This document shows positions 35,076-44,534 of a DNA stretch of 64,000 nucleotides, piece after piece. The stretch is taken from assembly GCF_031157315.1 (NCBI RefSeq), contig NZ_JAVIFU010000013.1, forward strand, positions 113,154-177,153, read 5' to 3'. The stretch comes from Paenibacillus sp. LHD-38. GTDB lineage: Bacteria; Bacillota; Bacilli; Paenibacillales; Paenibacillaceae. Both the position numbers and the translations under genes were made by a program. Position 1 is the first letter of the stretch. Each line of letters starts with the position of its first letter. The notes beneath the pieces are model-generated. The model was not told the origin of the DNA, made no database searches, and saw nothing but the letters and a program-made list of their open reading frames with translations.

Positions 35076-35528
35076 TTAGTTCAACAGCTCAAGTATTCGT
35101 TCTACGACTTCGCCGCTTTGCGTCTTCGTCCGGCAAATCATCAAAATTGTATCATCTCCGCATATTGTACCCATAACCTCTGACCACTCCATGTTATCAA
35201 CTAATGCGCAAATCGCATTCGCAGACCCAGGCAGACACTTCATCACTACGAGGTTATCTGTATAGTCGATATGTACAAAATGATCAAACAAAGCACGCTT
35301 TAGCTTATGGATCGGATTTTGTTTCTGATGCTCATGAGGAATGGAGTACTTGTACCTTCCTTCACCTGCAGGAACTTTGATGAGCATTAATTCCTTCATA
35401 TCACGAGAAACGGTTGCCTGAGTCACTTGCATACCTGAACCGCGAAGTGCCTCCACCAGCTCCTCCTGCGTCTCAATTATGCTATTGGTAATAATTTCTT
35501 TGATTCGATACTGACGAATCCCTTTCAT
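35076..35528 (-). CDS. argR: Arginine repressor ArgR/AhrC
   Basis: Arginine-responsive hexameric regulator. N-terminal winged helix with QATVSRDMKELMLIKVP near residues 37-54, C-terminal oligomerisation and arginine-binding domain with GTICGDDTILMICRT. The 150-residue start MKGIRQYRIKEII is chosen: GGAGG lies 7 nt upstream and the 50-residue extension overlaps the preceding gene. The tlyA-argR-recN-spoIVB-spo0A order is conserved in Bacillales apart from one inserted gene. Confidence 0.95.
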   Translation of the reverse strand: MKGIRQYRIKEIITNSIIETQEELVEALRGSGMQVTQATVSRDMKELMLIKVPAGEGRYKYSIPHEHQKQNPIHKLKRALFDHFVHIDYTDNLVVMKCLPGSANAICALVDNMEWSEVMGTICGDDTILMICRTKTQSGEVVERILELLN

Positions 35529-35548
35529 GCAAAAACCTCCGTGAATTA

Positions 35549-36013
35549 TTATTCTGAGATGTGAAACGTGATTTTTCGAATGAGCTTTTCTTTCGCATCC
35601 ACGAACAAAACACCGTCGCATTCCGGGAGAAGGAGCGAATACACGAGTAATCGGTCTCTCACTCCGCTTGGCGTCCAATCGATCGGCATGCGATCACGCG
35701 CAGTCTTCACGATGAACGTGCGATTATCCATTTCCGCAATATAGTCAATATATAACCGACTTCCCTTCCCAAGCGGAATATCATTCAGCTTGATCGGTAT
35801 CGGCACTAAATGCTTGCCTGAGCTTACCTTATATCCTGCTTGCTCCAACAATATAATATTTTCATCATCTGCCGCAAGCGCGCCGCCTTTGCCTAGCTTT
35901 AAACGATTAACGCTCGCAGGTTCATGCAGCCAACGGTGAAAGACCCTAAACAGCCAGACCAAAAATAAACCGCCTGCAAACAGCATAATTATTAAATCCC
36001 CGTACGTCCCCAT
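35549..36013 (-). CDS. Unknown single-pass membrane protein, possible degenerate PD-(D/E)XK fold
   Basis: 154 residues. An N-terminal membrane helix (about 8-24) precedes a soluble domain. The domain has a strand pattern YIDYIAEMDNRTFIVKTARD and a later LLVYSLLLPECDGVLFVD, which resembles the D...xxK core of Cas4/RecB-like nucleases, but the acidic residue two before the Lys is missing (FIVKT). GGGGG is 6 nt before the ATG used. It sits between tlyA and argR, a slot empty in B. subtilis, behind a LexA-like box. Function unknown; the fold is an inference. Confidence 0.7.
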   Translation of the reverse strand: MGTYGDLIIMLFAGGLFLVWLFRVFHRWLHEPASVNRLKLGKGGALAADDENIILLEQAGYKVSSGKHLVPIPIKLNDIPLGKGSRLYIDYIAEMDNRTFIVKTARDRMPIDWTPSGVRDRLLVYSLLLPECDGVLFVDAKEKLIRKITFHISE

Positions 36014-36092
36014 AAGCATCCCCCATTCGTAAATGGATTGTTATCTTAATCGTTCGCTATGCTGGGGGCTTTTTCCTTTATGCGGAGACTAC

Positions 36093-36106
36093 CGAACGTT
36101 TGTTTG
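36093..36106 (-). promoter_or_regulatory. LexA-like operator
   Basis: CGAACGTTTGTTTG on the plus strand fits CGAAC-N4-GTTYG of the Gram-positive SOS box. It lies just downstream of a plausible minus-strand promoter (TTTACA at 36140-36145, 18-bp spacer, TAAACT at 36116-36121). The downstream genes are the unknown membrane protein, argR, recN and spoIVB. Confidence 0.5.
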
Positions 36107-36198
36107 CTTTTCTATAGTTTATCAAAAGGTGCATACTGCTGTAAAGTAAAAAAGATGCCGGCAGCTAAAACACTGCTCGACACCTTCCTAGTTAACTA

Positions 36199-37029
36199 TT
36201 ATTTATTCGTAGTAAAGGTTTCATTCGCTTGTTTGACTAAATCAGCCAACGATTCATCGTTTGGAATTGCGGCATTCGGCTCAGCTGACCAAGTCCAATA
36301 AGCCAAAAACTCGATATTGCCTTCTCCTCCAGTAATTGGAGAGAAGGTGATATTCTGCAAAGAATAACCAAGCTCCGCTGCAGTAGTCAAAACCGTTCGG
36401 AGCACATCTCTATGCACGCCGGAATCGCGAACGACGCCCGATTTACCGACTTTCTCACGGCCGGCTTCAAATTGCGGCTTAATTAGCGCGACAATGCCGG
36501 AACCAACCGACAATAATGTAGATAATGCAGGCAATATATGCTTTAACGAAATAAAGGATACATCAATGCTTGCAAACGTTGGCTGCGGACCTAACAAGTC
36601 AGCAGGCTGTGTATACCGGAAGTTGGTACGTTCCATAACGTGGACGCGTTCATCTTGTCTAAGCGACCAATCAAGCTGATTATAGCCGACATCAATCGCA
36701 TAAACATAGGATGCCCCGTTCTGGAGTGCACAATCCGTAAAACCGCCTGTCGAAGCACCAATATCAAGCATTACGCGGCCGTTCAACTCAATCCCGAATA
36801 CCCGTATGGCTTTCTCAAGCTTCAAGCCCCCACGGCTAACATAAGGATGAAGTGCGCCTTTAACCTTTATGTCCGCTGTTCTAGGTACTTTCATCCCGCT
36901 TTTGTCAACAGGCTCATCATTTACAAGAACAAGACCCGCCATCAAAGCGGCTTTTGCCTTTTCCCTGCTTTCATAGAAGCCGCGCTCAACCAGCAGCACG
37001 TCTATCCGTTCTTTCGCTGTTGTTGTCAT
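36199..37029 (-). CDS. tlyA: TlyA family rRNA 2'-O-methyltransferase
   Basis: S4 RNA-binding domain at about residues 8-65 (IDVLLVERGFYESREKAKAA) and an FtsJ-like methyltransferase domain with SAM motif LDIGASTGGFTDCAL. In mycobacteria TlyA methylates 16S and 23S rRNA cytidines; B. subtilis YqxC is the orthologue here by position. 276 residues. It follows dxs by 16 bp. Confidence 0.92.
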   Translation of the reverse strand: MTTTAKERIDVLLVERGFYESREKAKAALMAGLVLVNDEPVDKSGMKVPRTADIKVKGALHPYVSRGGLKLEKAIRVFGIELNGRVMLDIGASTGGFTDCALQNGASYVYAIDVGYNQLDWSLRQDERVHVMERTNFRYTQPADLLGPQPTFASIDVSFISLKHILPALSTLLSVGSGIVALIKPQFEAGREKVGKSGVVRDSGVHRDVLRTVLTTAAELGYSLQNITFSPITGGEGNIEFLAYWTWSAEPNAAIPNDESLADLVKQANETFTTNK

Positions 37030-37045
37030 CTTTCTCCCTCAGTCG

Positions 37046-38944
37046 TCACTGTTGTCCAGTAACCCGCTTCATACGCCTTGGATGCATTGTTTTCAATTCG
37101 GTAGCCACTCGCTCAGCAGTTAACCCGATTTCTTTTCTTTGTTCCTGGATGGTTCCATGCTCGACAAATATATCAGGTACGCCTATGATCCGAATTGACA
37201 ATCCGTAAATGCCTTTGAGTGAATAAAATTCCAGCACCGAGCTTCCAAAACCGCCAAGCTCAGCATTCTCTTCCAATACGATCATATGCTTGCCCTCAGC
37301 TGCCAGGGCTAGAAGCATTTGTTCGTCAAGCGGCTTAATAAATCGTGCATTTACAATTTGAACGTTAATGCCTTCACGCTTGAGAAGTCCTGCAGCTTCT
37401 TCGGCAACTTGAAGCATAGGTCCGATGGCTAATATTACGCCTGAATCACCTTCGCGTACCGTTTCCCATTTTCCGATAGGAAGTGCTTGGGGATTAGGAT
37501 CCATCTCTACGCCTAAACCCGCGATTCGAGGATAACGTACAGCGATCGGTCCGTCGTCGTAATCGACGGCTGTCTTAAGCATCTGTCTAAGCTCATTCTC
37601 ATCCTTAGGCATCATAATGACCAAATTGGGAATATGTCTCAAAAAAGATATGTCGTAAACGCCATGATGCGTTTCGCCGTCCGGTCCAACAAACCCCGCA
37701 CGGTCAATCGCAAAAATAACATTGAGATTCTGACGGCAAATATCGTGAACGACCTGATCGTATGCACGCTGCAAGAATGTCGAGTATACAGCAAACACAG
37801 GCTTCATGCCTTCCATGGCAAGCGCCGCGGACATTGTTGCCGCATGCTGCTCAGCAATTCCGACATCTATCATCCGGTTCGGGAATTTTGCCGCAAAAGG
37901 AAGCAAGCCAGATCCGCCCGGCATAGCCGGCGTAACAGCTACGATCCGATCATCCTTCTCAGCGAGCTCGATTAGCATTTGACCGAATACGTCCGTATAT
38001 ACCGGCGGGCCTACAGCCTTAACGACTTGGCCGGACTCAATTTTGTATGGAGTAATGCCATGCCATTTGAAAGAATCGGCTTCGGCAGGCGAATACCCTT
38101 TACCTTTAACCGTTAATACATGAACCAGTACAGGTCCAGGCATCGAATCGGCTTGTTTCATAATATCGATCACTTGCTCAATATCGTGACCGTCAACTGG
38201 TCCAAGGTATGTGAATCCAAACTGCTCAAACAAAATGCCGCTGACAAGCAAATATTTCAAGCTGTCTTTGAACCTTTCAGCCGTCTTGGCCAGCTTGCCG
38301 CCAATTGCCGGAATTTTGTTCAATAACTGCTGAAGCTCGTCTTTCGCTTTATGATAATGACGATCTGTTCGTATTTTCCCTAGGTAATGATGCAAAGCAC
38401 CGACATTCGGCGCAATGGACATTTCATTGTCGTTCAAGATAACGATCAAATCTTTTTTCTCATGACCGATATGATTAAGCGCCTCTAAAGCCATACCGCC
38501 AGTAAGGGCGCCATCGCCGATTACGGCAACTACGCGATTGCTTTCACCTTTCAAATCACGAGCTAGCGCCATTCCCATTGCCGCAGACAATGACGTGCTG
38601 CTGTGGCCGGCCTCCCAAACATCATGTTCGCTTTCAGCACGTTTGACGAAACCGCATAACCCTTTATATTTACGCAGCGTATCAAACCGGTCCATTCGAC
38701 CAGTTAAAATTTTGTGCACATATGATTGATGTCCAACATCAAATATGAATTTATCTTCAGGACTGTTAAATAAATAATGCATGGCTAGGGTCAGCTCTAC
38801 AACTCCTAAATTCGGAGCGAGATGACCACCCGTAACGGAAAGCTTCTCAATAAGGAACTGACGGATTTCAGCGGCCAGTTGCTCTAGTTGAGCGGTTGAC
38901 AAAGCTTTCAAATCTTGAGGTCCGTTAATCTGGTCAAGCAGCAC
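37046..38944 (-). CDS. dxs: 1-deoxy-D-xylulose-5-phosphate synthase
   Basis: First step of the MEP isoprenoid pathway, condensing pyruvate and glyceraldehyde 3-phosphate with thiamine diphosphate. Motifs: [31 protein letters not shown] (cofactor), [22 protein letters not shown] start giving [12 protein letters not shown] (632 residues) is proposed: GAGG lies 8 nt upstream and the product aligns with family N-termini. An ATG 17 codons earlier is the alternative. Grouped with ispA, as in many bacteria. Confidence 0.94.
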   Translation of the reverse strand: MLLDQINGPQDLKALSTAQLEQLAAEIRQFLIEKLSVTGGHLAPNLGVVELTLAMHYLFNSPEDKFIFDVGHQSYVHKILTGRMDRFDTLRKYKGLCGFVKRAESEHDVWEAGHSSTSLSAAMGMALARDLKGESNRVVAVIGDGALTGGMALEALNHIGHEKKDLIVILNDNEMSIAPNVGALHHYLGKIRTDRHYHKAKDELQQLLNKIPAIGGKLAKTAERFKDSLKYLLVSGILFEQFGFTYLGPVDGHDIEQVIDIMKQADSMPGPVLVHVLTVKGKGYSPAEADSFKWHGITPYKIESGQVVKAVGPPVYTDVFGQMLIELAEKDDRIVAVTPAMPGGSGLLPFAAKFPNRMIDVGIAEQHAATMSAALAMEGMKPVFAVYSTFLQRAYDQVVHDICRQNLNVIFAIDRAGFVGPDGETHHGVYDISFLRHIPNLVIMMPKDENELRQMLKTAVDYDDGPIAVRYPRIAGLGVEMDPNPQALPIGKWETVREGDSGVILAIGPMLQVAEEAAGLLKREGINVQIVNARFIKPLDEQMLLALAAEGKHMIVLEENAELGGFGSSVLEFYSLKGIYGLSIRIIGVPDIFVEHGTIQEQRKEIGLTAERVATELKTMHPRRMKRVTGQQ

Positions 38945-39062
38945 GTTACTTTCCTCGCTTTCGCGGACAGCTAATATATACCGTCCCATGAACATCTACA
39001 TTTTTCCTATTATAGCATACTGCGATTTTTTTCCCAACCAAAATGGAAAAAGCACTTCATTC

Positions 39063-39977
39063 TCAATGGTCCCGTTGAACGAGATAGTCCGCAATTTCAA
39101 GAAGTCGGTCTGGCATTTTAAACTCTGCTTCCAGTATGGACGACTTTGCTTCTTGGGTTAATCGCTCAACCTGAGCTTTGCTCTCTTCTATTCCGATAAG
39201 GAAAGGATAGGTTACCTTATTTTGTGCAACATCGCTATTCGTTTTTTTACCAAGCTTTTGCTCGTCTCCAATCAGATCGAGAATATCATCCTGAATTTGG
39301 AATGCAAGCCCGATATTGCGCCCATAACGAGCAAGAAGCTCAAGCTGTTTCTCCGTCGCCCCTCCGATACGGCCCCCTGCCGTTACCGAGAAAGCGATCA
39401 AATCGCTTGTTTTGTGAAGATGAATATACTCCAGTTCTTCAATGGAAGTAATACCTTGCTCGCCAAGCATATCGGCTACCTGTCCGCCAACCATGCCGGG
39501 TGCGCCAGCAAGCTTGGCTAAGTCCTCAACAATGGCAAGAGCAGTATCAGCGCCGATGCCTCCTTGACGTGCAGCCTGAGGAATAAGATGGAATGCGTGA
39601 GTAAGCAGCGCATCTCCTGCCAATATCGCCATGGCCTCGCCAAACACCTTATGGTTCGTCAGCTTGCCCCTGCGATAATCATCATTATCCATTGCAGGCA
39701 AATCATCATGTACGAGAGAATAAGTATGAATAAATTCAACCGCACAGGCAACAGGCATCGCAGCGTCAATGATTGTCGCTTTGCCATGTACCGCTTCGGC
39801 AGCCGAGAGAACGAGGGCTGGTCTAAGACGTTTGCCGCCAGCTTCTAACGAATAAATCATCGCTTTCCTTAGTCGCTCGGGAACATCCCATGAGCTAGGC
39901 AACGATTGTTTAAGCGAAGCTTCAATTTGCTGCGCGCATTGCGATAAATACGTTTTTATTGCGACCTTCTCGTTCAA
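39063..39977 (-). CDS. ispA: Farnesyl/polyprenyl diphosphate synthase
   Basis: Chain elongation of isoprenoid diphosphates. The two Asp-rich motifs are DDLPAMDNDD and QIQDDILD, with GKRLRPAL near residue 53. 304 residues fits IspA. The start is TTG with AAAGGGG 7 nt upstream. It follows xseB by 2 bp. Product length cannot be fixed from sequence, but farnesyl diphosphate is the usual one. Confidence 0.93.
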   Translation of the reverse strand: MNEKVAIKTYLSQCAQQIEASLKQSLPSSWDVPERLRKAMIYSLEAGGKRLRPALVLSAAEAVHGKATIIDAAMPVACAVEFIHTYSLVHDDLPAMDNDDYRRGKLTNHKVFGEAMAILAGDALLTHAFHLIPQAARQGGIGADTALAIVEDLAKLAGAPGMVGGQVADMLGEQGITSIEELEYIHLHKTSDLIAFSVTAGGRIGGATEKQLELLARYGRNIGLAFQIQDDILDLIGDEQKLGKKTNSDVAQNKVTYPFLIGIEESKAQVERLTQEAKSSILEAEFKMPDRLLEIADYLVQRDH

Positions 39978-39979
39978 GC

Positions 39980-40234
39980 TTATTCCCCTTTATCCTCGTT
40001 CACGTCTGTAAACGGTTTTTTCTGAAAACCTTGCTCCGTCTCTATCAACAATTCAATCTTACGTTCAACTTGCTCAAGCTTGCCCCCACAAAGCTGCGAT
40101 AGCTTCATGCCTTCTTGAAACAGCTCGATTGCGGTCTCAAGAGGAACGTCGCCGTTCTCAAGTTTAGATACAATAGAATCTAATCTTTCCATCGCTTGCT
40201 CAAAAGTAAGCTCACTCTGATTCTTTGCTGCCAT
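39980..40234 (-). CDS. xseB: Exodeoxyribonuclease VII small subunit
   Basis: 84 residues with the family core LTFEQAMERLDSIVSKLENG and LFQEGMKLSQLC, a helical hairpin that coats the large subunit. GGGGAG is 9 nt before the ATG. The gene overlaps the 3' end of xseA, so the two subunits are made together. Confidence 0.95.
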   Translation of the reverse strand: MAAKNQSELTFEQAMERLDSIVSKLENGDVPLETAIELFQEGMKLSQLCGGKLEQVERKIELLIETEQGFQKKPFTDVNEDKGE

Positions 40235-41588
40235 CCATCCGAGCTCCCCTCAATGAGTCTACATGACAATCCAGCTGGCCGTCTGCTACCTTCACCTTAA
40301 CGATATCGCCAGGCTTCACATCTTGAATCGATTTAATCAATCGTTGTTCCTGCTCGTCATAAACAAGACTATATCCTCGTGACATAACCTTTAATGGACT
40401 TAAAGCGTCAAGCTGCTTCATCGTGCTGAAAAGCTTATGCTTGTTCTCCTTAACGGATATGCTCATGGCATGCTCCAACTGTTTATGTGCTGTCTGCCAC
40501 CTTTTCGAGGCAAAAGCCACCCTGTCGCCGGGATGATGACCTGCAAGCGTCGTTTGTAATCTGGCGAGCCTTGTATGTCCACGATCGGTTATTCGCTTTG
40601 TACGCTGCTCCAGACGTTCTGTCAAACGATCCAGTCGTTCGGCCTGCTCCAATAAATACTTCCGCGGATATAAGAAAAAAGGTGAACGACGAATGCGCTG
40701 TAGTTTTTCCTTTTCGTCTTGAACACGATAACGAATACCTTGCACGAGCCGCTGCTGCTGACGGCGAAGCTGCTGCTGCAATTCTGCCGTACTCGGTACA
40801 GCAAGTTCTGCCGCAGCTGTCGGAGTCGCAGCTCGCAAATCCGCAACAAAATCCGCTATCGTAAAATCCGTCTCATGCCCCACAGCGCTGATTACCGGAA
40901 TCACGGAAGCCGCAATGCTTCGTGCGACAGCTTCCTCATTGAAAGCCCAAAGCTCTTCCAGTGATCCGCCGCCTCGCCCAACTATTAATACGTCAGCCTC
41001 GCCAAAACGGTTCATTGCTTCTATCGCTTTAACGATAGCAGGCGCAGCCTGCGTCCCTTGCACCAACACGGGGTAGACAAAGATTGGTATTAAAGGATAG
41101 CGTCGTTGTAAGGTTATTATGATGTCTCTAACCGCCGCCCCTGTCGGAGAAGTAATGATCCCGATTGCACGTGGAAAAAGAGGAATTGGCCGTTTTCGAG
41201 ATTGCGCGAAAAGCCCCTCATTACTCAGCTTGCTTTTCAGCTGCTCGAAAGCAAGATACAAGCTTCCAATTCCGTCCGGCTGCATGGAATTGACATAAAA
41301 CTGATAATTGCCATCGCGTTCGTAGACGGAAATGTTACCTCTGGCAATTACCTTGGTCCCTTCTTTAGGGATAAAGGGAAGCCGCTGGTTTTGCGAGGCA
41401 AACATAATTGATTTTATTCGGCTGTCGCTGTCCTTCAGCGTAAAATACATATGACCGCTGGAGTGATGCGTGAAATTAGAGATCTCACCGCGCAGCCACA
41501 CATCGCCTAGAAGCAAATCCGACTCCATTTTCATCTTAATGTAGCGGTTAAGCTCTTTTATGGAATAAATTCGAGGCTGATCTGCCAT
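40212..41588 (-). CDS. xseA: Exodeoxyribonuclease VII large subunit
   Basis: Single-strand nuclease. N-terminal OB fold (VWLRGEISNFTHHSSGHMYF), catalytic domain with SPTGAAVRDI and VGRGGGSLEELWAFNEE, GHETDFTIADFVADLRAATP, then a long coiled coil. About 458 residues. The ATG at 41588 has AAGGAG 11 nt upstream; an ATG three codons earlier overlaps the folD stop codon and is also possible. Confidence 0.95.
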   Translation of the reverse strand: MADQPRIYSIKELNRYIKMKMESDLLLGDVWLRGEISNFTHHSSGHMYFTLKDSDSRIKSIMFASQNQRLPFIPKEGTKVIARGNISVYERDGNYQFYVNSMQPDGIGSLYLAFEQLKSKLSNEGLFAQSRKRPIPLFPRAIGIITSPTGAAVRDIIITLQRRYPLIPIFVYPVLVQGTQAAPAIVKAIEAMNRFGEADVLIVGRGGGSLEELWAFNEEAVARSIAASVIPVISAVGHETDFTIADFVADLRAATPTAAAELAVPSTAELQQQLRRQQQRLVQGIRYRVQDEKEKLQRIRRSPFFLYPRKYLLEQAERLDRLTERLEQRTKRITDRGHTRLARLQTTLAGHHPGDRVAFASKRWQTAHKQLEHAMSISVKENKHKLFSTMKQLDALSPLKVMSRGYSLVYDEQEQRLIKSIQDVKPGDIVKVKVADGQLDCHVDSLRGARMDGSKESE

Positions 41589-41596
41589 GCCTGCCA

Positions 41597-42457
41597 TCAC
41601 TCCTTGATTCCGTTAGCCCTTTTTGCTGCTGTAATTGTATTTTTCATTAGCAGGGTAATGGTCATTGGACCCACTCCGCCAGGTACCGGCGTGATATAGC
41701 CCGCTGTTTCCAAGCAATCCTCAAAATCAACATCGCCAGCCAACTTCCCGTCAGGTAAACGGTTAATGCCTACGTCAATGACAATCGCGCCTGGTTTAAC
41801 GAAATTACTTCCGATTGCCTTAGCTTTACCTATCGCAACGACGAGAATATCTGCTTGCTTAGCAATCTCTTCCATGTTAGCCGTACGGGAATGACAAATC
41901 GTCACTGTGGCATTCTCGCGAAGAAGCAGCATGGCTACTGGTTTGCCGACAATATTGCTTCTGCCGATTACAACGGCATGTTTTCCAGCTATGTCAACGC
42001 CGCTGCGCTTAATTAGCTCGATCACGCCTGCTGGCGTGCAAGGCAGCAAGCTGTCATCGCCAATAACTAGATTGCCTACGCTTTCCGGATGGAAGCCATC
42101 TACATCTTTATCCACGCGAATGGCATCAATAACGGCCTTCTCGTTAATATGCTTAGGCAGCGGCAGTTGAACGAGAATCCCGTTTATTGAGTCTTGATTG
42201 TTAAGTCGGTCAATAACTGCAAGCAGTTCTTCTTCGCTGGTATCAGCGGATAAACGATGGACCTCGGAGTAAAAACCGAGCTGCTGACATGCTTTTTCCT
42301 TCGAACCTACATAAACCTTAGAAGCAGGATCCACCCCAACGAGTACAACCGCTAACCCGGGAATAATACCTTTTTCTTTCAAGGCTGCAGTTTCCGTAAT
42401 CATTTCCTCACGGATAAGGTCGGAAATTTTCTTTCCTTCAATGATTTGTGCGCACAT
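41597..42457 (-). CDS. folD: Methylenetetrahydrofolate dehydrogenase / cyclohydrolase
   Basis: Interconverts one-carbon folates for purine and formyl-Met-tRNA synthesis. Catalytic lysine in [24 protein letters not shown](P) motif [12 protein letters not shown] and the C-terminal [10 protein letters not shown]. 286 residues from [17 protein letters not shown] is 9 nt upstream, so the seven-residue extension is rejected. Confidence 0.96.
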   Translation of the reverse strand: MCAQIIEGKKISDLIREEMITETAALKEKGIIPGLAVVLVGVDPASKVYVGSKEKACQQLGFYSEVHRLSADTSEEELLAVIDRLNNQDSINGILVQLPLPKHINEKAVIDAIRVDKDVDGFHPESVGNLVIGDDSLLPCTPAGVIELIKRSGVDIAGKHAVVIGRSNIVGKPVAMLLLRENATVTICHSRTANMEEIAKQADILVVAIGKAKAIGSNFVKPGAIVIDVGINRLPDGKLAGDVDFEDCLETAGYITPVPGGVGPMTITLLMKNTITAAKRANGIKE

Positions 42458-42506
42458 AGCTCCAGTCTCCTTTAGCATCGATGAATGTGTGGATTTTGTA
42501 TCTCAA

Positions 42507-42950
42507 TTAAGATTTCAGTTCTTCAATCTCCAGAAGCAGTTTACCAAGCACTCCGTTTACGAACTTGCCCGATTCCTCTGTGCCAAAATGCTTAGCAAGC
42601 TCAATCGCTTCGTTAATCGTAGCCTTCGGCGGTACATCATCCCGGAATACCATCTCATAGCAAGCAAGTCTCAGCACTTGACGGTCAACACGCGATAAAC
42701 GGTCGATCTGCCAGCCTGTCAAATACTGCTGCAGCATCCCGTCAATGGCTTGTCTGTGTTCCATTACGCCAGATACGAGCTCACGCGAGAACTCGTCCGT
42801 GCTGCTTGCCTCGGAAGGGTCTGCGCCGATTTCATTTTCATGACGAAGCTCATCCATCAGCATATCGACCGCATCCGATGCCGAAACCTCGTTCATTTCC
42901 ATTTGATACAAGCTTGAAATTGCTATTTCTCGTGCTAATCTTCGTTTCAT
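42507..42950 (-). CDS. nusB: Transcription antitermination protein NusB
   Basis: Binds boxA RNA with NusE in rRNA antitermination. N-terminus MKRRLAREIAISSLYQMEM and DRQVLRLACYEMVF with PPKATINEAIELAKHFG are family hallmarks. 147 residues, slightly long because of an acidic loop near 35-50. GGAGGTAAC precedes the ATG. A strong terminator separates it from the envelope-stress genes upstream. Confidence 0.96.
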   Translation of the reverse strand: MKRRLAREIAISSLYQMEMNEVSASDAVDMLMDELRHENEIGADPSEASSTDEFSRELVSGVMEHRQAIDGMLQQYLTGWQIDRLSRVDRQVLRLACYEMVFRDDVPPKATINEAIELAKHFGTEESGKFVNGVLGKLLLEIEELKS

Positions 42951-43019
42951 GTTACCTCCGCGGCAGCTTAATGCCGATAAAATGATTTTATTCTTTTATA
43001 CTCTTTATTCCAAAAAAAA

Positions 43020-43086
43020 CCTATGATCTCCTCCCTGCCCCGAATTAGCGGCTTTCCGAAATCCGGAGTACGGAGGAGACCACAGG
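43020..43086 (-). terminator. Terminator between the DUF2273 gene and nusB
   Basis: CCTGTGGTCTCCTCC pairs with GGAGGAGATCATAGG (one wobble region), enclosing a smaller hairpin, then TTTTTTTT. Confidence 0.85.
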
Positions 43087-43087
43087 A

Positions 43088-43318
43088 TCATCTAAACGGC
43101 CGAAATCTTTCTAACAACGAATACCAAAGCCGCTGCCATGGAAAGATAGGTCCGCTGCTTGTTTCCTTCTGAACGCCGATCCAATAACCAATTGAGACAA
43201 GAAGCCCTACAAAAAGCATGTCCCAAAAACCGACAAACAAATAAAGCAACCCGAAAAACAGCCCTATCGCGGCGCCAGCTGCGCGTTTTCCATAGATGGC
43301 CCAGAAATCTCTCCACAT
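43088..43318 (-). CDS. DUF2273 small membrane protein
   Basis: 76 residues with two membrane segments (about 14-30 and 33-50), typical of DUF2273 proteins found beside amaP and asp23. Start MWRDFWAIYGK is preferred, with AGAGG 11 nt upstream; a GTG four codons earlier overlaps that site. It probably belongs to the membrane end of the alkaline-shock complex. Confidence 0.82.
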   Translation of the reverse strand: MWRDFWAIYGKRAAGAAIGLFFGLLYLFVGFWDMLFVGLLVSIGYWIGVQKETSSGPIFPWQRLWYSLLERFRPFR

Positions 43319-43332
43319 CAGCAAACTCACCT

Positions 43333-43890
43333 CTATTCCACGCGACTCTTAAATGTGCCTGTTTGAATGATGTTTGCAACATATACCGCTACGTTTGTTA
43401 CAGGTATACCCGCTATATCCTCCACATGCTCTTTCACCGTGCGTTGAATCTCTTCCGTAAGCACCGGTATTGAGCTTTCGCCATCTACGACAGCACGTAT
43501 TACGATATCAAGTCCGGCATCCGTTGCCCGAATGCGTGCGCGTAAATCCTTAACGCCGCGTTGACGTGATGCTGCCTTCAATGCCAGGTTCTCAATGGTT
43601 TCAATAGAAATTCGAATGTCCCCGAAGTCGGTTCTTTGGTCGATCGAAGGAGCGGAAGCCGAACCGCGATGCAGCGATACCATAAAAAATCTAAGGCTGA
43701 GTACAAAGAGGATGACACCTGTTGCGATCAAAGTGATTTTCAGTGAATCGAGCCGGTAGAGCTCATCTATCCAATCATTCAAGAGTCCACTGGACAACCA
43801 ACCGAAACCAATGCACACCAGAACAACGGAAATACAGCCAATTACAATGCTATACAAAAACAAAAGCAGCTTGTCCACGACCTTAACCAA
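43333..43890 (-). CDS. amaP: Alkaline shock response membrane anchor protein AmaP
   Basis: 185 residues: two N-terminal membrane segments (about 7-30 and 52-72), then an Asp23-like soluble domain with VKDLRARIRATDAGLDIVIRAVVDG. AmaP tethers Asp23 to the membrane in staphylococci. TTG start with GGAGG 8 nt upstream. It lies between Asp23- and DUF2273-type genes. Confidence 0.88.
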   Translation of the reverse strand: MVKVVDKLLLFLYSIVIGCISVVLVCIGFGWLSSGLLNDWIDELYRLDSLKITLIATGVILFVLSLRFFMVSLHRGSASAPSIDQRTDFGDIRISIETIENLALKAASRQRGVKDLRARIRATDAGLDIVIRAVVDGESSIPVLTEEIQRTVKEHVEDIAGIPVTNVAVYVANIIQTGTFKSRVE

Positions 43891-43921
43891 GCGTAGCGCC
43901 TCCTCCTGCCAAGCCGAATGA

Positions 43922-43964
43922 AAACCCCCTTGCGCCGAGCGGCATGCCCATTCACGAGGGGGTT
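43922..43964 (-). terminator. Hairpin between the Asp23-type gene and amaP
   Basis: AACCCCCTC pairs with AAGGGGGTT and is followed by TTC. The loop is long with an inner GGCATGCC hairpin. It probably attenuates transcription into amaP rather than ending it fully. Confidence 0.6.
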
Positions 43965-43991
43965 GTACGGGATTTATTAAACCAGCTTTAT

Positions 43992-44399
43992 TTATTTAAC
44001 TCTGTGTAGAAAGTCTTCTTCTTCCGGTTTATCAGGCGTCTTGAAATGTACATCGTGAATATGTACGTTCACTTCAACAACGTGGAGTCCCGTCATCATT
44101 TCGATCGAACGTTTCACATTCCGCTGAATTTCCGAAGCGATTTCCGGAATCCGATTGCCATACTCAACGATAATAGATACATCAACCGCAGCTTCACGCT
44201 GACCCACTTCAACTTTTACACCTTTGGATAAATTTTTACGACCAAGAAGCTCAACAATGCCTCCAGCAAACCCGCCGCTCATTCCCGCGACGCCATCCAC
44301 TTCAATCGTAGCTAATCCAGCGATAACTTCAATAACTTCAGGTGCAATTTGAATCGTGCCAATGTCCGTTTTCTCATACTCCGCAGCGATCGTACTCAT
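43992..44399 (-). CDS. Asp23/Gls24 family envelope stress protein (YqhY-like)
   Basis: 135 residues from MSTIAAEYEK, with AAGGAGGTG 10 nt upstream. Family stretches are IQIAPEVIEVIAGLATIEVDGV and EYGNRIPEIASEIQRNVKRSIEMMT. In B. subtilis yqhY follows accC, and here it also follows accC. YqhY has been linked to acetyl-CoA carboxylase control, which its neighbours support. Confidence 0.9.
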   Translation of the reverse strand: MSTIAAEYEKTDIGTIQIAPEVIEVIAGLATIEVDGVAGMSGGFAGGIVELLGRKNLSKGVKVEVGQREAAVDVSIIVEYGNRIPEIASEIQRNVKRSIEMMTGLHVVEVNVHIHDVHFKTPDKPEEEDFLHRVK

Positions 44400-44534
44400 G
44401 ATGGCTGTACACCTCCTTAAAGTTGCGCGTACTCGGCGAAAAGCCAAGCAATTAACCGCATCTTGTTAATATACTATAACATTCGGCAAGAAATATGACA
44501 AACTATACTACTTGTTCACATTTTTGTCGTAACC

